Assembly (NCBI GenBank): GCA_040274725.1
Contig: JBEMAQ010000015.1
Span: 27,251-91,250, forward strand
Direction of reading: 5' to 3'
DNA from: Solibacillus sp040274725
GTDB taxonomy: Bacteria; Bacillota; Bacilli; Bacillales_A; Planococcaceae
DNA: 64,000 bases
This document shows, one piece after another, positions 16,784 through 26,392 of the stretch. A program made the position numbers and the translations under genes. Each line of letters starts with the position of its first letter. The first letter of the stretch is position 1. Under the pieces are notes generated by a model that did not search any database, was not told where the DNA came from, and worked only from the letters and a program-made list of their open reading frames with translations.

Positions 16784-19700
16784 TTATTCAAAAGATGTTA
16801 CTTCATTTCCCGCATTTTCATCTTGCTTCATACGGATTTGACGGTAACGTTGCATACCCGTACCTGCTGGAACAAGTTTACCGATAATTACGTTTTCCTT
16901 CAGACCTAGAAGCTCATCACGCTTACCTTTAATTGCAGCATCCGTTAACACACGAGTTGTTTCTTGGAATGACGCAGCTGATAAGAATGATTCTGTTTCA
17001 AGAGAAGCCTTTGTAATACCTAAGATTACCGGACGGCAAGTTGCTGGTGTTTTACCAGTTAATACGGCATCACGGTTCGCATCAGAGAATTGGTGGATAT
17101 CAAGTAATGAGCCTGGTAATAAGTCTGTATCACCCGCTTCAATTACACGCACTTTACGAAGCATTTGGCGAACCATTACCTCGATGTGTTTATCACCGAT
17201 TTCTACCCCTTGCATACGGTATACTTTTTGTACTTCTTTTAATAGATAGCCTTGAACTGTTGGCACATCTTTAACTTTTAATAATTGTTTTGGATCAATA
17301 GAACCTTCTGTTAACGGTTGACCTTTTTCTACAGTATCACCTTCAACAACGATTAAGCGACCGTTGTATGGTGCAGTGTATTTACGAGTCTCTACGCTAC
17401 CAGCAATTGTAATTTCTTTTAGACCTTCACGGATTTCTTCGATTTCCGTAACAACACCCGTAATTTCAGAGACAACTGCTTGCCCTTTTGGATTACGCGC
17501 TTCGAAAATCTCTTGGATACGTGGAAGACCTTGTGTGATATCGTTACCGGCTACCCCACCTGTATGGAATGTACGCATCGTTAACTGAGTACCTGGCTCA
17601 CCGATAGATTGCGCGGCAATAATACCTACTGCTTCGCCCACTTCTACTTCTTCACCAGTTGCTAAGTTCATACCATAACATTTTTTACATACACCATGCT
17701 TTGTATTACATGTGAATGCAGAACGGATTGTTACTTCTGTAATACCTGCTTCTTCAATCGTGCGTGCTACGTCTTGAGTAATAAGACCGTCACGCTCTAA
17801 AATTAACTCGCCATCAGCTTTACGGATTGTTTTCTTCACATAACGACCAACGATACGCTCATCAAGTGGCTCGATTAATTCGTTACCTTCCATTAACGCT
17901 GTGATTGCTAAACCGCGGTCTGTGCCACAGTCATCCTCACGAACGATAACGTCTTGCGCTACGTCTACTAGACGACGCGTTAAGTAACCTGAATCGGCTG
18001 TTTTTAGTGCTGTATCGGCCAGACCTTTACGCGCACCATGGGTAGAGATGAAGTACTCAAGTACTGTTAAACCTTCACGGAATGATGACTTGATTGGTAA
18101 CTCGATAATACGACCAGCTGGGTTGGCCATCAGACCACGCATACCTGCTAGCTGCGTAAAGTTCGATGCGTTACCACGGGCACCAGAGTCAGACATCATG
18201 AAGATTGGGTTTGTTTTTTGTAATGAGTCCATCAGCTTGCTTTGGATAATATCCTTCGCAGTAGACCAGCTAGAGATAACGCGGTCATAACGCTCTTCTT
18301 CCGTGATTAAACCACGACGGAATTGCATCATTACTTTATCTACTTTCGCTTGAGCTTCTTCTAAAATTACACCTTTATCTGGTAATACCACGATATCAGA
18401 TACACCTACAGTAATACCTGCACGTGTAGAATATTTGAAGCCTAGGTCTTTCATGCGGTCAAGCATTTTAGATGTTTCTGTAATATGGAACTTTTTAAAT
18501 ACTTCAGCAATAACATTTCCTAAGAATTTCTTACGGAATGGTGCTACAACTTCTTGAGAGCTAAAGTGTTTCGTAAGTACTGCACGGCGTTGTGCTTCGA
18601 TTTGCTCTTCTTCAGACAAATCAGCATAGCCTTCAGCTGCTTCGATTTCTTTTAATAGCTCTTCGTCAATTGTTAAGTTCACGAAGTATTTCTCAGGTGT
18701 TTTTTGTTCTAGGTTTACAGACGTTGGCTCATTCACATATGGGAATGATTCAGGTAAGATTTCGTTGAAAATTACTTTACCAACTGTAGTAAGTAAGAAC
18801 ATTTTCTTTTGCTCTTCAGTAAATGTTGGATTATTTAATGAACTTGCTTTAATCGCAATACGCGTGTGTAAGTGCGTATGACCATTTTGATACGCGATTA
18901 ATACTTCGTTCGCATCATTGAAAATAGCACCCTCACCACGAGCACCCTCACGCTCAAGCGTTAAGTAGTAGTTACCTAATACCATATCTTGAGATGGAGT
19001 TACTACTGGTTTACCATCTTTCGGGTTAAGAATGTTTTGAGCTGCTAACATAAGTAAACGAGCTTCTGCTTGCGCTTCTGCTGATAATGGAACGTGAACC
19101 GCCATTTGGTCACCATCGAAGTCAGCGTTATAAGCTGTACATACTAATGGGTGAAGACGAATTGCACGACCTTCTACTAATGTAGGTTCGAATGCTTGGA
19201 TACCAAGACGGTGAAGCGTCGGTGCACGGTTAAGTAGTACCGGATGCTCACGAATAACGTCTTCTAAAACGTCCCAAACTTCATTGTGCATACGCTCAAT
19301 TTTACGTTTTGCTGATTTAATGTTATGTGCAAGGCCACGTTCTACTAATTCTTTCATTACGAAAGGTTTGAATAGCTCGATTGCCATCTCTTTTGGAAGA
19401 CCACATTGATACATTTTTAAGTTTGGACCTACTACGATAACCGAACGACCAGAGTAGTCTACACGTTTACCAAGTAAGTTTTGACGGAAACGACCTTGTT
19501 TCCCTTTCAGCATGTGCGAAAGTGATTTTAAAGGACGGTTACCAGGACCAGTTACAGGACGACCACGACGACCATTGTCGATCAGTGCGTCTACTGCTTC
19601 TTGTAGCATACGTTTTTCGTTTTGTACGATGATGCTTGGTGCACCAAGGTCAAGTAAACGTTTTAAACGGTTGTTACGGTTAATGACACGACGGTAAAGG

Positions 19701-20467
19701 TCATTTAAGTCTGAAGTTGCGAAACGACCACCATCTAATTGCACCATTGGACGAAGCTCTGGTGGAATAACAGGTAGTACATCTAAAATCATCCATTCTG
19801 GCTTGTTACCAGAGTTACGGAATGATTCAACCACTTCAAGGCGTTTAATCGCACGTGTGCGGCGTTGACCTTGTGCAGACTTAAGTTCTTCTTTAAGTGT
19901 CGCTGTTTCGTCTTCTAAGTCGATCTTCTCAAGAAGGCGTTTGATTGCTTCAGCACCCATCGCTGCTTCGAAACCGTTACCGAATTTTTCACGGTATGCA
20001 CGGTATTCTTTTTCAGAAAGAAGGTCTTTGTAAGCTAAAGCTGTTTCGCCTGGCTCGATTACTACGTAAGATGCGAAGTAAATAACTTCTTCTAACGCAC
20101 GAGGAGACATATCTAAAATTAGACCCATACGGCTTGGAATCCCTTTGAAGTACCAAATGTGTGATACAGGTGCTGCAAGCTCAATGTGTCCTTGACGTTC
20201 ACGACGTACTTTTGCGCGTGTAACTTCTACACCACAACGGTCACAAACTACACCTTTGTAACGTACACGTTTATATTTACCACAGTGACATTCCCAGTCT
20301 TTCGTTGGTCCGAAAATACGCTCACAGAAAAGACCATCTTTTTCTGGTTTTAATGTACGGTAGTTAATTGTTTCTGGTTTTTTTACTTCCCCGTAAGACC
20401 AAGAACGGATTTTATCAGGCGAAGCCAAACCAATTTTCATATATTCAAATTCATTAACATCTATCAA
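16784..20467 (-). CDS. rpoC: RNA polymerase beta' subunit
   Basis: This 1,227-residue subunit forms the clamp and carries the catalytic Mg2+ in NADFDGDQMAVH (about residue 450). The N-terminal zinc finger (CHCGKYKRVRYKGVVCDRCG, about residues 60-79) and the second zinc site (CNTKHGVCKKCYG) are intact. It begins with TTG at 20465-20467 (minus strand), supported by GGGAGG 9 bases upstream and by agreement of MIDVNEFEYMKIGLASP with other Bacillales. Unusually, 205 bases containing a terminator and a second palindrome separate it from rpoB, so it may have its own promoter or be expressed by read-through. Confidence 0.98.
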   Translation of the reverse strand: MIDVNEFEYMKIGLASPDKIRSWSYGEVKKPETINYRTLKPEKDGLFCERIFGPTKDWECHCGKYKRVRYKGVVCDRCGVEVTRAKVRRERQGHIELAAPVSHIWYFKGIPSRMGLILDMSPRALEEVIYFASYVVIEPGETALAYKDLLSEKEYRAYREKFGNGFEAAMGAEAIKRLLEKIDLEDETATLKEELKSAQGQRRTRAIKRLEVVESFRNSGNKPEWMILDVLPVIPPELRPMVQLDGGRFATSDLNDLYRRVINRNNRLKRLLDLGAPSIIVQNEKRMLQEAVDALIDNGRRGRPVTGPGNRPLKSLSHMLKGKQGRFRQNLLGKRVDYSGRSVIVVGPNLKMYQCGLPKEMAIELFKPFVMKELVERGLAHNIKSAKRKIERMHNEVWDVLEDVIREHPVLLNRAPTLHRLGIQAFEPTLVEGRAIRLHPLVCTAYNADFDGDQMAVHVPLSAEAQAEARLLMLAAQNILNPKDGKPVVTPSQDMVLGNYYLTLEREGARGEGAIFNDANEVLIAYQNGHTHLHTRIAIKASSLNNPTFTEEQKKMFLLTTVGKVIFNEILPESFPYVNEPTSVNLEQKTPEKYFVNLTIDEELLKEIEAAEGYADLSEEEQIEAQRRAVLTKHFSSQEVVAPFRKKFLGNVIAEVFKKFHITETSKMLDRMKDLGFKYSTRAGITVGVSDIVVLPDKGVILEEAQAKVDKVMMQFRRGLITEEERYDRVISSWSTAKDIIQSKLMDSLQKTNPIFMMSDSGARGNASNFTQLAGMRGLMANPAGRIIELPIKSSFREGLTVLEYFISTHGARKGLADTALKTADSGYLTRRLVDVAQDVIVREDDCGTDRGLAITALMEGNELIEPLDERIVGRYVKKTIRKADGELILERDGLITQDVARTIEEAGITEVTIRSAFTCNTKHGVCKKCYGMNLATGEEVEVGEAVGIIAAQSIGEPGTQLTMRTFHTGGVAGNDITQGLPRIQEIFEARNPKGQAVVSEITGVVTEIEEIREGLKEITIAGSVETRKYTAPYNGRLIVVEGDTVEKGQPLTEGSIDPKQLLKVKDVPTVQGYLLKEVQKVYRMQGVEIGDKHIEVMVRQMLRKVRVIEAGDTDLLPGSLLDIHQFSDANRDAVLTGKTPATCRPVILGITKASLETESFLSAASFQETTRVLTDAAIKGKRDELLGLKENVIIGKLVPAGTGMQRYRQIRMKQDENAGNEVTSFE

Positions 20468-20591
20468 GGAGCCTACCTCCCTTTAGTTATAAGTCCTTAT
20501 CGACTTTTTTAAGCTCGATATTACATACATTTACACTAGGCCAGAGTAAATGCTGCTTTTAATTAGTTATATAAATGTGAAAGCACATCCA

Positions 20592-20615
20592 CGCTACTAT
20601 TTTAAAATAGTAGCG
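20592..20615. repeat. perfect 24-base palindrome in the rpoB-rpoC gap
   Basis: CGCTACTATTTT is followed directly by its exact complement, giving 12-base arms with no spacer. It lies between the terminator after rpoB and the rpoC start. There is no U-run on either side. It could be an operator or an RNA hairpin that influences read-through into rpoC. Confidence 0.55.
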
Positions 20616-20630
20616 AGAATGCCTACACAT

Positions 20631-20659
20631 AAAAAAACCGGGCAGGGCAAACCTGCCCG
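20631..20659 (-). terminator. terminator between rpoB and rpoC
   Basis: On the minus strand CGGGCAGG pairs with CCTGCCCG over a 5-base loop, followed by a run of seven U residues, 13 bases past the rpoB stop. By sequence it is as good as the terminators after rpoC or tuf. Since rpoC must be expressed at about the same level as rpoB, it is probably either partial or compensated by a downstream promoter. Confidence 0.8.
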
Positions 20660-20672
20660 ATTCTATTTGAAA

Positions 20673-23600
20673 TTATTCAAATGATTCTACTCGGTCATCT
20701 TCAGCTTTAGCTGGAGCAATATTTAACGCATCAGCTGGTTGCAGGTCATCTTCGTCATCAAGATCACGAAGCTCTACTTCCTTATCATCAATCGTTAACA
20801 TTTTAACGTCCATACCTAAAGATTGAAGCTCTTTAATTAGTACTTTGAATGATTCTGGAACACCTGGTTCTGGAACACTTTCACCTTTTACGATTGCTTC
20901 GTATGTTTTCACACGACCTACAACGTCATCTGATTTTACAGTTAAAATCTCTTGTAACGTGTAAGCTGCACCGTAAGCCTCAAGTGCCCAAACCTCCATC
21001 TCACCAAAGCGCTGACCACCGAATTGTGCTTTACCACCAAGTGGCTGTTGCGTTACTAATGAGTAAGGTCCAGTTGAACGTGCGTGAAGTTTGTCATCAA
21101 CCATGTGGGCAAGTTTGATCATATACATGATCCCAACTGTTACACGGTTATCAAATGGTTCACCTGAACGTCCATCATAAAGTGTTGTTTTACCATCACG
21201 ATTCATACCAGCTTCTTCCATTGTTTCCCAAACATCGTTCTCGTTCGCGCCATCAAATACTGGTGTAGCCATGTGTACGCCTAAGTAGCGTGCAGCCATA
21301 CCTAAGTGAAGCTCTAAAACTTGTCCGATGTTCATACGAGATGGTACACCTAGTGGGTTTAACATGATGTCAACCGGTGTGCCGTCTGGCATAAATGGCA
21401 TGTCTTCTTCTGGTAAGATACGTGAGATAACCCCTTTGTTACCGTGACGTCCGGCCATTTTGTCACCAACGCGAATTTTACGTTTTTGAACAATGTAAGC
21501 ACGAACTAATTGGTTAACGCCAGGTGGTAACTCATCACCGTCTTCACGGTTGAATACTTTAACGTCAAGTACGATACCGCCAGCACCGTGCGGTACACGT
21601 AATGAAGTATCGCGTACTTCACGTGCTTTTTCACCGAAGATTGCGTGTAATAGACGTTCTTCAGCAGTTAATTCTGTAACCCCTTTAGGTGTTACTTTAC
21701 CTACTAAAATATCGCCATCACGTACTTCAGCACCGATACGGATAATCCCACGGTCATCTAAGTTACGAAGTGCATCTTCACCGACATTTGGAATGTCACG
21801 AGTAATTTCTTCAGGCCCAAGCTTTGTATCGCGAGACTCTGATTCGTATTCCTCGATATGGACAGATGTATATACGTCTTCTTTAACAAGACGTTCGCTC
21901 ATGATGATGGCATCTTCATAGTTGAAGCCATCCCATGTCATGAATGCAACTAATACGTTACGGCCAAGTGCTAATTCGCCTAGCTCCATAGAAGGACCGT
22001 CAGCTAAAATATCACGTGGTCTTACGCGGTCGCCAACCTTAACGATTGGGCGTTGGTTGATTGATGTACCATGGTTTGAACGTGTGAATTTTTGTAATTT
22101 ATATTTTGTTAAATCGCCTTTAACTTCTTTGCCATCTACAAGCTCAATACGACGTACACGGATAGAACGTGCTTCCACGTGTTCAACGATACCATCATAT
22201 TTTGCTACAACAGCAGCACCTGAGTCACGAGCGTCAACGTGTTCCATACCTGTACCAACGAATGGTGATTCAGGGTTTAATAGAGGAACAGCTTGACGTT
22301 GCATGTTCGCGCCCATAAGTGCACGGTTCGAGTCATCGTTCTCTAAGAATGGAATACATGCTGTGGCAGCAGATACAACTTGCTTAGGAGATACGTCCAT
22401 GTAGTCTACACGATCACGAGTGAATACAGTGTTATCACCTCGGAAGCGTCCTACGACTTCTTCCTTCGCGAATGCACCATCTTCTAATAACTCTGAGTTC
22501 GCTTGTGCTACAACGTAGTTATCTTCTTCATCGGCTGTTAAATAGTCGATTTGTTTTGTTACTTTACCTGTTTCTGGGTCTACACGGCGATATGGTGTTT
22601 CAATGAAACCAAATTTATTCACTTTTGCATAAGAAGAAAGTGAGTTAATTAGACCAATGTTTGGTCCCTCTGGTGTTTCGATTGGACACATACGACCATA
22701 GTGAGAGTAATGTACGTCACGTACTTCCATACCGGCACGCTCACGTGTTAAACCACCAGGTCCAAGTGCAGATAGACGACGTTTGTGTGTTAACTCTGCA
22801 AGAGGGTTTGTTTGGTCCATGAATTGCGATAATTGAGAAGAACCGAAGAACTCTTTAATTGATGCAATTACAGGGCGGATATTAATTAATTGCTGTGGCA
22901 CGATTGCAGCTGTGTCGTTAATCGACATACGCTCACGTACTACACGCTCCATACGAGATAAACCGATACGGAATTGGTTTTGTAATAACTCACCAACAGA
23001 ACGTAAACGACGGTTACCTAAATGGTCGATATCATCCGTGTTACCAACGCCATATAATAAGTTAAAGAAGTACGATACAGAAGCTAAAATATCAGCTGGC
23101 GTAAGGTTTTTCACTTCTTCATCAATATAAGCATTTGAAATGACATTAATTTCTTTTTGTGCTTCATCATTTGGTGCATAAATTTTAATCGACTGAATTG
23201 TTACATCATCTTCTAATACGCCACCAACTTGTGTTAACGTACGGAAGCCAACGCCTGCTTCTAAATAAGGAATAATCTTATCTAAATTACGACGGTCAAG
23301 TAATGTACCTGCTTCTACGATAATTTCACCTGTTTCAGAATCAACAAGTGTTTCTGCAATCGTTTGATTGAATAAACGATTTTTGATGTGAAGCTTTTTG
23401 TTCATTTTGTAGCGACCAACATTCGCTAGGTCATAGCGTTTTGCGTCAAAGAAGCGAGAATATAATAAGTTCTTCGCTGATTCAACTGTTGGTGGCTCAC
23501 CTGGACGTAGACGCTCGTAGATTTCAAGAAGCGCTTTTTCAGTGCTTTCTGTGTTATCTTTTTCTAGCGTATTACGTAGATATTCATTGTCGCCAATGAT

Positions 23601-24227
23601 ATCTAAAATCTCTTGATCTGAACCGAAGCCAAGTGCACGTAATAGTACAGTTGCAGGAAGTTTACGTGTACGGTCAATACGTACATATACAACATCCTTT
23701 GCATCGATTTCATATTCAAGCCATGCACCACGGTTTGGAATAACTGTAGCACCGAAGCCCTTTTTACCATTTTTGTCCGTTTTATCGTGGAAATAAACAC
23801 TTGGCGAACGAACTAACTGAGAAACGATAACGCGTTCCGCACCGTTAATTACAAAAGTTCCTGTTTCAGTCATTAATGGGAAATCACCCATGAAGACATC
23901 TTGCTCTTTTACTTCATTTGTTTCTTTGTTGTGTAAACGTACTTTTACACGCAATGGTGCAGCATAAGTTACGTCACGCTCTTTACACTCATCTACATCA
24001 TACTTAGGATCCCCTAAAGTATAGTCGACGAATTCAAGTGCAAGGTTTCCTGTAAAATCCTCGATTGGAGAAATGTCGTGGAACATCTCGCGCAATCCTT
24101 CTTCAAGGAACCACTCATAAGATGCTGTTTGGATCTCGATTAAATTCGGAAGTTCCAGCACCTCACTAATACGCGCAAAGCTTCTACGCTGGCGGTGTTG
24201 TCCGTACTGAACTAGTTGACCTGTCAA
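20673..24227 (-). CDS. rpoB: RNA polymerase beta subunit
   Basis: This is the 1,184-residue beta subunit of RNA polymerase. The rifampicin pocket segment (GSSQLSQFMDQTNPLAELTH, then KRRLSALGPGG) has wild-type-like residues, and the conserved GDKMAGRHGNKG block and C-terminal MDVKML region are present. A GTG-initiated reading three codons longer exists, but it would overlap the ribosome site GAGGGGTG; the TTG at 24225-24227 (MTGQLVQYG), 6 bases after that site, is preferred and matches B. subtilis, which also uses TTG. A promoter about 210 bases upstream gives it a long leader. Confidence 0.97.
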   Translation of the reverse strand: MTGQLVQYGQHRQRRSFARISEVLELPNLIEIQTASYEWFLEEGLREMFHDISPIEDFTGNLALEFVDYTLGDPKYDVDECKERDVTYAAPLRVKVRLHNKETNEVKEQDVFMGDFPLMTETGTFVINGAERVIVSQLVRSPSVYFHDKTDKNGKKGFGATVIPNRGAWLEYEIDAKDVVYVRIDRTRKLPATVLLRALGFGSDQEILDIIGDNEYLRNTLEKDNTESTEKALLEIYERLRPGEPPTVESAKNLLYSRFFDAKRYDLANVGRYKMNKKLHIKNRLFNQTIAETLVDSETGEIIVEAGTLLDRRNLDKIIPYLEAGVGFRTLTQVGGVLEDDVTIQSIKIYAPNDEAQKEINVISNAYIDEEVKNLTPADILASVSYFFNLLYGVGNTDDIDHLGNRRLRSVGELLQNQFRIGLSRMERVVRERMSINDTAAIVPQQLINIRPVIASIKEFFGSSQLSQFMDQTNPLAELTHKRRLSALGPGGLTRERAGMEVRDVHYSHYGRMCPIETPEGPNIGLINSLSSYAKVNKFGFIETPYRRVDPETGKVTKQIDYLTADEEDNYVVAQANSELLEDGAFAKEEVVGRFRGDNTVFTRDRVDYMDVSPKQVVSAATACIPFLENDDSNRALMGANMQRQAVPLLNPESPFVGTGMEHVDARDSGAAVVAKYDGIVEHVEARSIRVRRIELVDGKEVKGDLTKYKLQKFTRSNHGTSINQRPIVKVGDRVRPRDILADGPSMELGELALGRNVLVAFMTWDGFNYEDAIIMSERLVKEDVYTSVHIEEYESESRDTKLGPEEITRDIPNVGEDALRNLDDRGIIRIGAEVRDGDILVGKVTPKGVTELTAEERLLHAIFGEKAREVRDTSLRVPHGAGGIVLDVKVFNREDGDELPPGVNQLVRAYIVQKRKIRVGDKMAGRHGNKGVISRILPEEDMPFMPDGTPVDIMLNPLGVPSRMNIGQVLELHLGMAARYLGVHMATPVFDGANENDVWETMEEAGMNRDGKTTLYDGRSGEPFDNRVTVGIMYMIKLAHMVDDKLHARSTGPYSLVTQQPLGGKAQFGGQRFGEMEVWALEAYGAAYTLQEILTVKSDDVVGRVKTYEAIVKGESVPEPGVPESFKVLIKELQSLGMDVKMLTIDDKEVELRDLDDEDDLQPADALNIAPAKAEDDRVESFE

Positions 24228-24434
24228 CTCATTCACCCCTCAATAAAGCGATAATAGGTCTTTGCAAAATCAGACAAATAGTGTATGATTTCGAAAGACA
24301 AAAAGAAAACGAGTCTTTTCATAAAAGCTCATTTTCGGTTAAACTAAACTTATTCTTGGTCAAGTATACCCGAAAAAACGTTTTGATAATACAAAAGGGC
24401 ATACTCCCTCAAAATAATAATTTTGCATTTCATA

Positions 24435-24463
24435 ATGTTATCATAGCCGATTTGTCAAGTCAA
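24435..24463 (-). promoter_or_regulatory. probable rpoB promoter
   Basis: On the minus strand TTGACT (24458-24463) and TAACAT (24435-24440) are 17 bases apart; an alternative overlapping pair uses TTGACA (24453-24458). The element lies directly after the methyltransferase stop, leaving an AT-rich leader of about 200 bases before rpoB in which no strong hairpin was seen. Confidence 0.6.
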
Positions 24464-24472
24464 TATTTCATG

Positions 24473-25075
24473 TTATTTTTTCGCTTTCACAATCCAATAA
24501 CCTTTTTTCTTCTCAACAACATCAACTTCTGAAAACTTCTCTTCTAGATGACTTACCGTCGACGGTGCTCCTTGTTTCTTTTGAATAACAACCCACAGCT
24601 CGCCACCATCTACCAACACATCATACGCGCCATCATAAAACTTAAAGACCGTATCTTTACCCGCGCGAATTGGCGGATTTGTTAAAATTGCAGCTGCTTG
24701 TGTTGCTTTTCCAACAGCATCAAGACCGTCACTTTCAAAAATTCGTACATTTTGGACCCCGTTTAGCTGTGCATTTTTTTCGGCTAGCGAAAGTGCACGC
24801 GTATTGACATCCATCATGAGTACTTCACGATTCGGGTTTGCCTTTGCAATCGATAATCCAATTGGTCCATAGCCACATCCTACATCAAGTAACACACCAT
24901 TAACTTCTGGCATCTCAAACGCATCAATTAATACACGGGAGCCAAAATCTACTTCGCTTTTACTAAATACACCTGCATCCGTTTCGAATGTAAATGAATT
25001 CCCCAGCAATGTAAATTTCCATTGGCGTGGTTTACTTTCAGTTTGAGGCTTATTTGAATAATAATGATCAGACAT
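24473..25075 (-). CDS. class I methyltransferase (YbxB, RsmC-like)
   Basis: This SAM-dependent methyltransferase has 200 residues and belongs to the small methyltransferase (MTS) family. Motif I is VGCGYGPIG (near residue 60) and the catalytic motif is ILTNPPIRAG, the NPP(F/Y/I) signature of enzymes that methylate exocyclic amines of guanine or adenine in RNA. It corresponds to YbxB in B. subtilis at the same place between rplL and rpoB, and a 16S rRNA m2G activity like RsmC is likely but not shown. The ATG giving MSDHYYSNKPQ has a GGAGG 9 bases upstream; a longer reading is rejected. Confidence 0.87.
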   Translation of the reverse strand: MSDHYYSNKPQTESKPRQWKFTLLGNSFTFETDAGVFSKSEVDFGSRVLIDAFEMPEVNGVLLDVGCGYGPIGLSIAKANPNREVLMMDVNTRALSLAEKNAQLNGVQNVRIFESDGLDAVGKATQAAAILTNPPIRAGKDTVFKFYDGAYDVLVDGGELWVVIQKKQGAPSTVSHLEEKFSEVDVVEKKKGYWIVKAKK

Positions 25076-25150
25076 ACCGCACGCCTCCAATACTTTGTTT
25101 TCATTACGCAAAGCATGCTGCTTACGACGTTAAAAACGATAGTTAAACAA

Positions 25151-25180
25151 AGAAAAGCTCGTCAGTAGACGAGCTTTTCT
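25151..25180 (-). terminator. terminator after rplL
   Basis: A perfect 13-base inverted repeat (AGAAAAGCTCGTC and its complement, 4-base loop) with A/U-rich ends lies 24 bases past rplL. It may allow limited read-through into the methyltransferase and rpoB genes. Confidence 0.85.
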
Positions 25181-25204
25181 TATAAATATAGAGGTAAGTA
25201 ATAA

Positions 25205-25564
25205 TTACTTAACTTCTACTCCAGCGCCAACTTCTTCAAGTTTAGCTTTGATTGCTTCAGCGTCATCTTTAGATACGCCTTCTTTAAGAGCTTTAGGAGC
25301 GTTGTCAACAACCTCTTTAGCTTCTTTTAAACCTAAACCAGTGATTTCACGAACCACTTTGATTACTTTAATTTTTTCTTGACCAGCAGAAGTTAATACT
25401 ACGTCAAATTCAGTTTTTTCTTCAGCTGCAGCAGCACCGCCAGCAACTACCGCTACTGGAGCAGCAGCTGTTACACCGAATTCTTCTTCGATTGCTTTTA
25501 CTAAGTCGTTTAATTCTAGAACTGTCATAGCTTTGATAGCTTCTAAGATTTGCTCTTTGTTCAT
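25205..25564 (-). CDS. rplL: 50S ribosomal protein L7/L12
   Basis: This is a 119-residue stalk protein present in several copies on the ribosome, which recruits translational GTPases. The N-terminal dimerisation helix region, the alanine-rich hinge (VAVVAGGAAAAEEKTEF) and the globular C-terminal domain (IKVVREITGLGLKEAKEVV) are all present. AGGAGG lies before the ATG. It follows rplJ by 70 bases, the two being controlled together by the L10 leader. Confidence 0.98.
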   Translation of the reverse strand: MNKEQILEAIKAMTVLELNDLVKAIEEEFGVTAAAPVAVVAGGAAAAEEKTEFDVVLTSAGQEKIKVIKVVREITGLGLKEAKEVVDNAPKALKEGVSKDDAEAIKAKLEEVGAGVEVK

Positions 25565-25634
25565 TTTAATTTCCTCCTATTGGATGTTTTATAGTTTTTA
25601 GGCCGTTAAGCCGAAGTTTGAAGTCAGGTTGCGA

Positions 25635-26135
25635 TTAAGCGCCTTGCTCTTCTTTTTGTTCTGCAACAGCTTTTGTTGCAAGTGCGAAGTTGCGCACTGG
25701 AGCTTGAAGTACAGATAAAAGCATTGATAATAGACCTTCGCGAGATGGAAGTTCTGCAAGAGCTTTAACGTCTTCAACAGATGCGATAGTACCTTCGATA
25801 ATACCAGCTTTAATTTCAAGAGCTTCGTTTTTCTTAGCGAACTCGTTGATAATTTTAGCAGGAGCTACTACGTCCTCGTTAGAGAATGCGATAGCGTTTG
25901 GACCAGTTAAGAATTCATTGATTGCTTCTACACCAGCTTTTTCAGTAGCACGGCGAGTTAACGTGTTTTTGTAAACTTTGAACTCAACGCCAGCTTCACG
26001 TAATTGCTTACGTAATTCAGTTACTTGACCAACTGTTAAACCACGGTAATCCACTACTACTACAGATGCAGCAGCTTCGAATTTAGTAGCGATTTCTTGA
26101 ACTAGTACTGATTTTGTTTCGATTGCTTTGCTCAT
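25635..26135 (-). CDS. rplJ: 50S ribosomal protein L10
   Basis: L10 anchors the L7/L12 dimers to the ribosomal stalk base. The protein has 166 residues, with the RNA-binding N-terminal domain (VVVDYRGLTVGQVTELRKQLR) and the C-terminal helix that carries L7/L12. TAGGAGG precedes the ATG. It is known that L10, alone or with L7/L12, binds its own leader to limit expression, and a leader of the right form lies directly upstream. Confidence 0.97.
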   Translation of the reverse strand: MSKAIETKSVLVQEIATKFEAAASVVVVDYRGLTVGQVTELRKQLREAGVEFKVYKNTLTRRATEKAGVEAINEFLTGPNAIAFSNEDVVAPAKIINEFAKKNEALEIKAGIIEGTIASVEDVKALAELPSREGLLSMLLSVLQAPVRNFALATKAVAEQKEEQGA

Positions 26136-26174
26136 GATGACACCTCCTATAAGAATGAGTCATTTATACCGACA

Positions 26175-26340
26175 AAAGTAAAGCCCCTATATCTTAAATA
26201 GACATAGAGGCTGAAAGTCATCATCTTAAAAAGAATCCGAATTCCGATGTCCTCGGTAGGATCATTAAGTGACAAGGCACTCCTACTGTCTACGGTACAA
26301 ATGGATGATTCACAACAGCATCCATCTTACCAAGTAAGCG
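26175..26340 (-). promoter_or_regulatory. L10 leader with terminator
   Basis: The 257 bases between rplA and rplJ hold a structured leader. Near its end on the minus strand AGCCTCTATGTC pairs with GATATAGGGGCT, followed by a U-rich stretch, forming a terminator just before the ribosome site. Upstream are several GGATG/CATCC-type complementary segments and the sequence ACCGAGGACATCGG typical of L10 leaders. Binding of L10-L7/L12 is expected to favour termination. Confidence 0.8.
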
Positions 26341-26392
26341 GATTGTTGTCAACTAATTTTATTTAACGATTTTCTGAAAAAATCGGGATAAA

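Noticed and set aside
21550..22296. Long plus-strand open frames inside rpoB
   Set aside because: They are antisense shadows caused by the regular codon use of rpoB; no independent start signals or known motifs.
24281..24532. Plus-strand open frame of 83 codons in the rpoB leader region
   Set aside because: It covers the rpoB promoter and the end of the methyltransferase gene, has no ribosome site and only a low-complexity A/T-rich product.
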